The notes below the pieces were generated by a model, which was given only the letters and a program-made list of their open reading frames with translations, searched no databases and was not told where the DNA came from. Both the position numbers and the translations under genes were made by a program. Shown piece after piece: positions 61,903 through 64,000 of a DNA stretch of 64,000 bases; within the stretch, counting starts at the first letter, position 1; each line of letters begins with the position of its first letter. The stretch comes from Corallococcus sp. NCRR (GTDB lineage: Bacteria > Myxococcota > Myxococcia > Myxococcales > Myxococcaceae): contig NZ_CP114039.1 of the NCBI RefSeq assembly GCF_026965535.1, forward strand, positions 3,100,001-3,164,000. Reading direction: 5' to 3'.

Positions 61903-62862
61903 TCAGACCGCCTTGGGCGCGGCCCGGGGCTGCACGAGCTCCGTGGAGAAGTAGCGCTCCATGCGGTCCGGGAACACCGTCACCACCTGGGCCTGCGGGC
62001 CCAGCCGCTTCGCCGCCTCCACCGCCGCCGCGTAGTTGAGACCGGAGGACGGGCCCACCGGGAAGCCCCGGCGGATGAGCGCCCGCGCGGTGCGCATGGC
62101 CAGGTCGTCCGACACGTCCAGCTCCACGCGGCCCGGCATGTCCGCCTCGCGGTACAGCCGCGACAAGCCGTCCACCACGCCCGGTACGCGCGCGCTGAAG
62201 CTGCAACACTCGATGTCGCAGCCCAGCCCGGCGATGGGCCTCGCCACGAAGGGCGTCACCGGACAGCCGGCCTCCGCGAACGCCTGGAAGAGCCCCACGA
62301 TGGTGCCGCCCGTCCCCACGCCGCTCACCACGCCGTGCACCAGCCCGCCCGGCACCTGCGCCAATATCTCCTGCCCCGTCCACACGCGGTGGGCCTCCGC
62401 GTTGTCCGGGTTCTCGAACTGGCGGGGCGCGAAGCCGCCGCGCTCCTTCGCCAGCGCCGCCGCCCGCGCGATGGCGCCCCGGATGCCCTCCGAGCGCGGC
62501 ACCAGCTCCACCTCGCCACCGTAGGCGCGGATGGCGATGAGCCGCTCCTCCGTCACGCCCTCCGGCATCACCGCCGTGAAGCGGCAGCCCATCTGCGCGC
62601 TCGCCAGCGCCATGGCGATGCTGGTGGAGCCGCTGGACGCCTCCACCACGTCGCCGCCCGGGGAGAGTTCCCCCAGCCGCCACGCCTTCTCCAGCATGTA
62701 CCGGGCGATGCGATCCTTGGTGGACCCACTGGGATTGAGGAACTCCAGTTTGCACCAGATGGTCGGACCTTCCGGGTCCAGCCGCACGGGCACGAGCGGC
62801 GTGGGCCCCACGGCCTGGAGGAAGCGGCCATCAGCGGGAAGCGGGCGGCAGGGAGGGCGCAT
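61903..62862 (-). CDS. PLP-dependent cysteine synthase-family protein
   Basis: The 319-residue fold-type II PLP enzyme has the PLP lysine in NPSGSTKDRIA, a phosphate loop GVGTGGTIVG, and a late Ser region GPSSGLNYAAA. The substrate loop reads EASSGSTSIAMA, so the usual Asn of (T/S)SGNTG is Ser, as in a subgroup that includes cysteine desulfhydrases and atypical synthases. It could make or break down cysteine or a related amino acid; the sequence alone does not decide. It is convergent with the Rieske gene, 6 bases apart. Confidence 0.87.
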   Translation of the reverse strand: MRPPCRPLPADGRFLQAVGPTPLVPVRLDPEGPTIWCKLEFLNPSGSTKDRIARYMLEKAWRLGELSPGGDVVEASSGSTSIAMALASAQMGCRFTAVMPEGVTEERLIAIRAYGGEVELVPRSEGIRGAIARAAALAKERGGFAPRQFENPDNAEAHRVWTGQEILAQVPGGLVHGVVSGVGTGGTIVGLFQAFAEAGCPVTPFVARPIAGLGCDIECCSFSARVPGVVDGLSRLYREADMPGRVELDVSDDLAMRTARALIRRGFPVGPSSGLNYAAAVEAAKRLGPQAQVVTVFPDRMERYFSTELVQPRAAPKAV

Positions 62863-63036
62863 GGGTCATCCCTATCGCGAAACGCGCTGGCAGGGGAGCC
62901 ACCCTGTCGTCCAGCGAGCGGCGGCGGACGCCCGTTCCCCTGGCTGTTCCGTCAGAGAAGACATTTTCCCACGTGCAACACTTGGCGCGCCCGGTGTCAG
63001 CCATTACGAAGAAGGGCCACGGTTCCATCCGCCTGC

Positions 63037-64000
63037 ATGCCTTCCGCGCCCATCATCCTCAACGTCAACGACGACCTGGCCAGCCGCTACGTCACGTCGC
63101 GAGTGCTGTCCCTGTCGGGCTTCCAGGTGCTGGAGGCGGGCACCGGCGGCGAAACGCTGGCGCTCGCGGACGAGCAAACGGACCTGGTCATCCTGGACGT
63201 CCGCCTGCCGGACATGAGCGGCCTGGAGGTGTGCCGGCGCCTGAAGTCCTCTCCGCGCACGCGCAACGCGCTGGTGCTGCACCTGTCCGCGCAGGCGGTG
63301 GGGCCGGCGGACCGGGCGCAGGGCCTGGAGCACGGCGCGGATGCGTACCTGGTGGCGCCGGTGGATCCGGAGGAGTTGGTGGCCCAGGTGCATGCGCTCC
63401 TGCGCCTGCGCCGCGCCGAGCGCGAGGTGCGCGTCCTCTCCGACCAGGTGCAGCAGCAGCGCCGCCTGCTGGAGCTGGCCATGTCCGCGGCGGCGGACCC
63501 CATCGCGCTCTATGACGGCGACGGGACGCTCATCTACGCGAACCAGGCGGTGGCCGCGTCACGCGGCTCGCACCACGTGCACGTGCCGGGCAGGAACATG
63601 GACGCGCTGCGGGTGCTGGACCCGCAGCTGGAGTCCTATGCGAAGGCGCTGGACGCGGCGAGGCGCACGGGCCAGGTGCAGCGCGGCCGCGTCACCCTGT
63701 CCTCGGACCAGGGCCCGCGGCACTTCGAGTACACGATGTCCCCGGCCACCGGGCCCACGGGCGCGGTGGAGGCCGTCATCGCCACCGGGCAGGACGTCAC
63801 GGAGCTGCGCAACGCGGAGGACTTCCGCGAGCAGTTCATCGGCATCCTGGGCCACGACCTGCGCAACCCGCTCAACGCGCTGTCCATGTCCGCGCAGCAG
63901 CTCCAGCGCCAGGGTGAGCTGTCCGACCGCCAGCGCGTCTTCACCGGGCGCATCCTCACCAGCGCCGAGCGCATGGAGCGGATGATCCGCCAGCTGCTGG
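63037..64000 (+). CDS. Hybrid response regulator-PAS-histidine kinase (runs off the right edge)
   Basis: The first 321 residues are present. The receiver domain (about 1-120) has NVNDDLASRY and the phospho-acceptor in DLVILDVRLPDMSG. A coiled-coil linker (about 125-150, LRRAEREVRVLSDQVQQQRR) leads to a PAS domain (about 150-265, PIALYDGDGTLIYANQA), then a HisKA domain with the phospho-histidine in FIGILGHDLRNPLNALSMS. The ATPase domain lies beyond the window. It appears to be a cytosolic signalling protein that receives phosphate and passes it on. ATG at 63037; ribosome site weak. Confidence 0.88.
   Translation, partial: MPSAPIILNVNDDLASRYVTSRVLSLSGFQVLEAGTGGETLALADEQTDLVILDVRLPDMSGLEVCRRLKSSPRTRNALVLHLSAQAVGPADRAQGLEHGADAYLVAPVDPEELVAQVHALLRLRRAEREVRVLSDQVQQQRRLLELAMSAAADPIALYDGDGTLIYANQAVAASRGSHHVHVPGRNMDALRVLDPQLESYAKALDAARRTGQVQRGRVTLSSDQGPRHFEYTMSPATGPTGAVEAVIATGQDVTELRNAEDFREQFIGILGHDLRNPLNALSMSAQQLQRQGELSDRQRVFTGRILTSAERMERMIRQLL

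Noticed and set aside
1-64000. tRNA, rRNA, CRISPR arrays, insertion sequences or phage genes
   Set aside because: No transposase, integrase, repeat-spacer pattern or rRNA-like segment was recognised on reading through; tRNA genes were not found by eye, but a covariance search was not possible.

Overview
The window is very GC-rich, with strong third-position G/C bias, and carries several lineage markers: a MYXO-CTERM sorting tail, a SitA-type outer-membrane-exchange toxin with its immunity gene, a CglD-like gliding-motility lipoprotein, a myxobacterial PilZ protein, Ser/Thr kinases and many lipoproteins. I read it as chromosome of a myxobacterium of the Myxococcus/Corallococcus group. The genus is an inference.

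Left part (1-6974): the N-terminal part of a Ser/Thr kinase; a lipoprotein toxin with a REase-fold tail and its Imm52-like immunity gene; an HtrA/DegP lipoprotein protease; a CheY-like regulator; a glutaminyl cyclase; a membrane metal-dependent hydrolase. Metabolite and efflux part (7061-20938): a hybrid NRPS-PKS assembly line (A-T-C-A-T-KS-AT-ACP-TE), cut in two inside the KS domain by a single-base frameshift and coupled to an NTF2-like gene; a small Cys-rich protein; a glycerophosphodiesterase with permuted motif order; a marR-emrA-emrB drug-efflux operon. Secreted enzymes (21027-23811): an alpha-lytic-type protease with a ricin-like lectin tail, and a polysaccharide lyase with MYXO-CTERM.

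Region 24326-29911 is the most novel part. A TPR-CHAT protease gene lies near an ECF sigma factor and an overlapping zinc-finger anti-sigma gene, and the anti-sigma protein carries the same TPR-like module as the protease. A JmjC-like cupin gene and a 56-codon ORF lie between them. This suggests protease-controlled release of a sigma factor.

Core metabolism and DNA repair (30040-42625): an acyl-CoA synthetase; the zwf-pgl-gnd oxidative pentose-phosphate operon; a PlsC acyltransferase; a membrane protein of unknown function; sbcD-sbcC. Surface and signalling (42628-54232): a kinase-PilZ pair divergent from the CglD-like adhesin; an M14 peptidase and an MBL-fold hydrolase; a histidine kinase/NtrC pair; a TPR protein.

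Right end (54352-64000): a cysteine-free phospholipase A2-like protein in an operon with an ECF sigma factor that has a Cys-rich tail; a frameshifted lipoprotein with a beta-helix or LRR-like body; a copper P-type ATPase with a four-helix Cys-rich copper-binding protein; a Rieske oxygenase; a cysteine-synthase-family enzyme; and a response-regulator/PAS/histidine-kinase hybrid that runs off the right edge. I saw no rRNA, tRNA, CRISPR array or insertion sequence.
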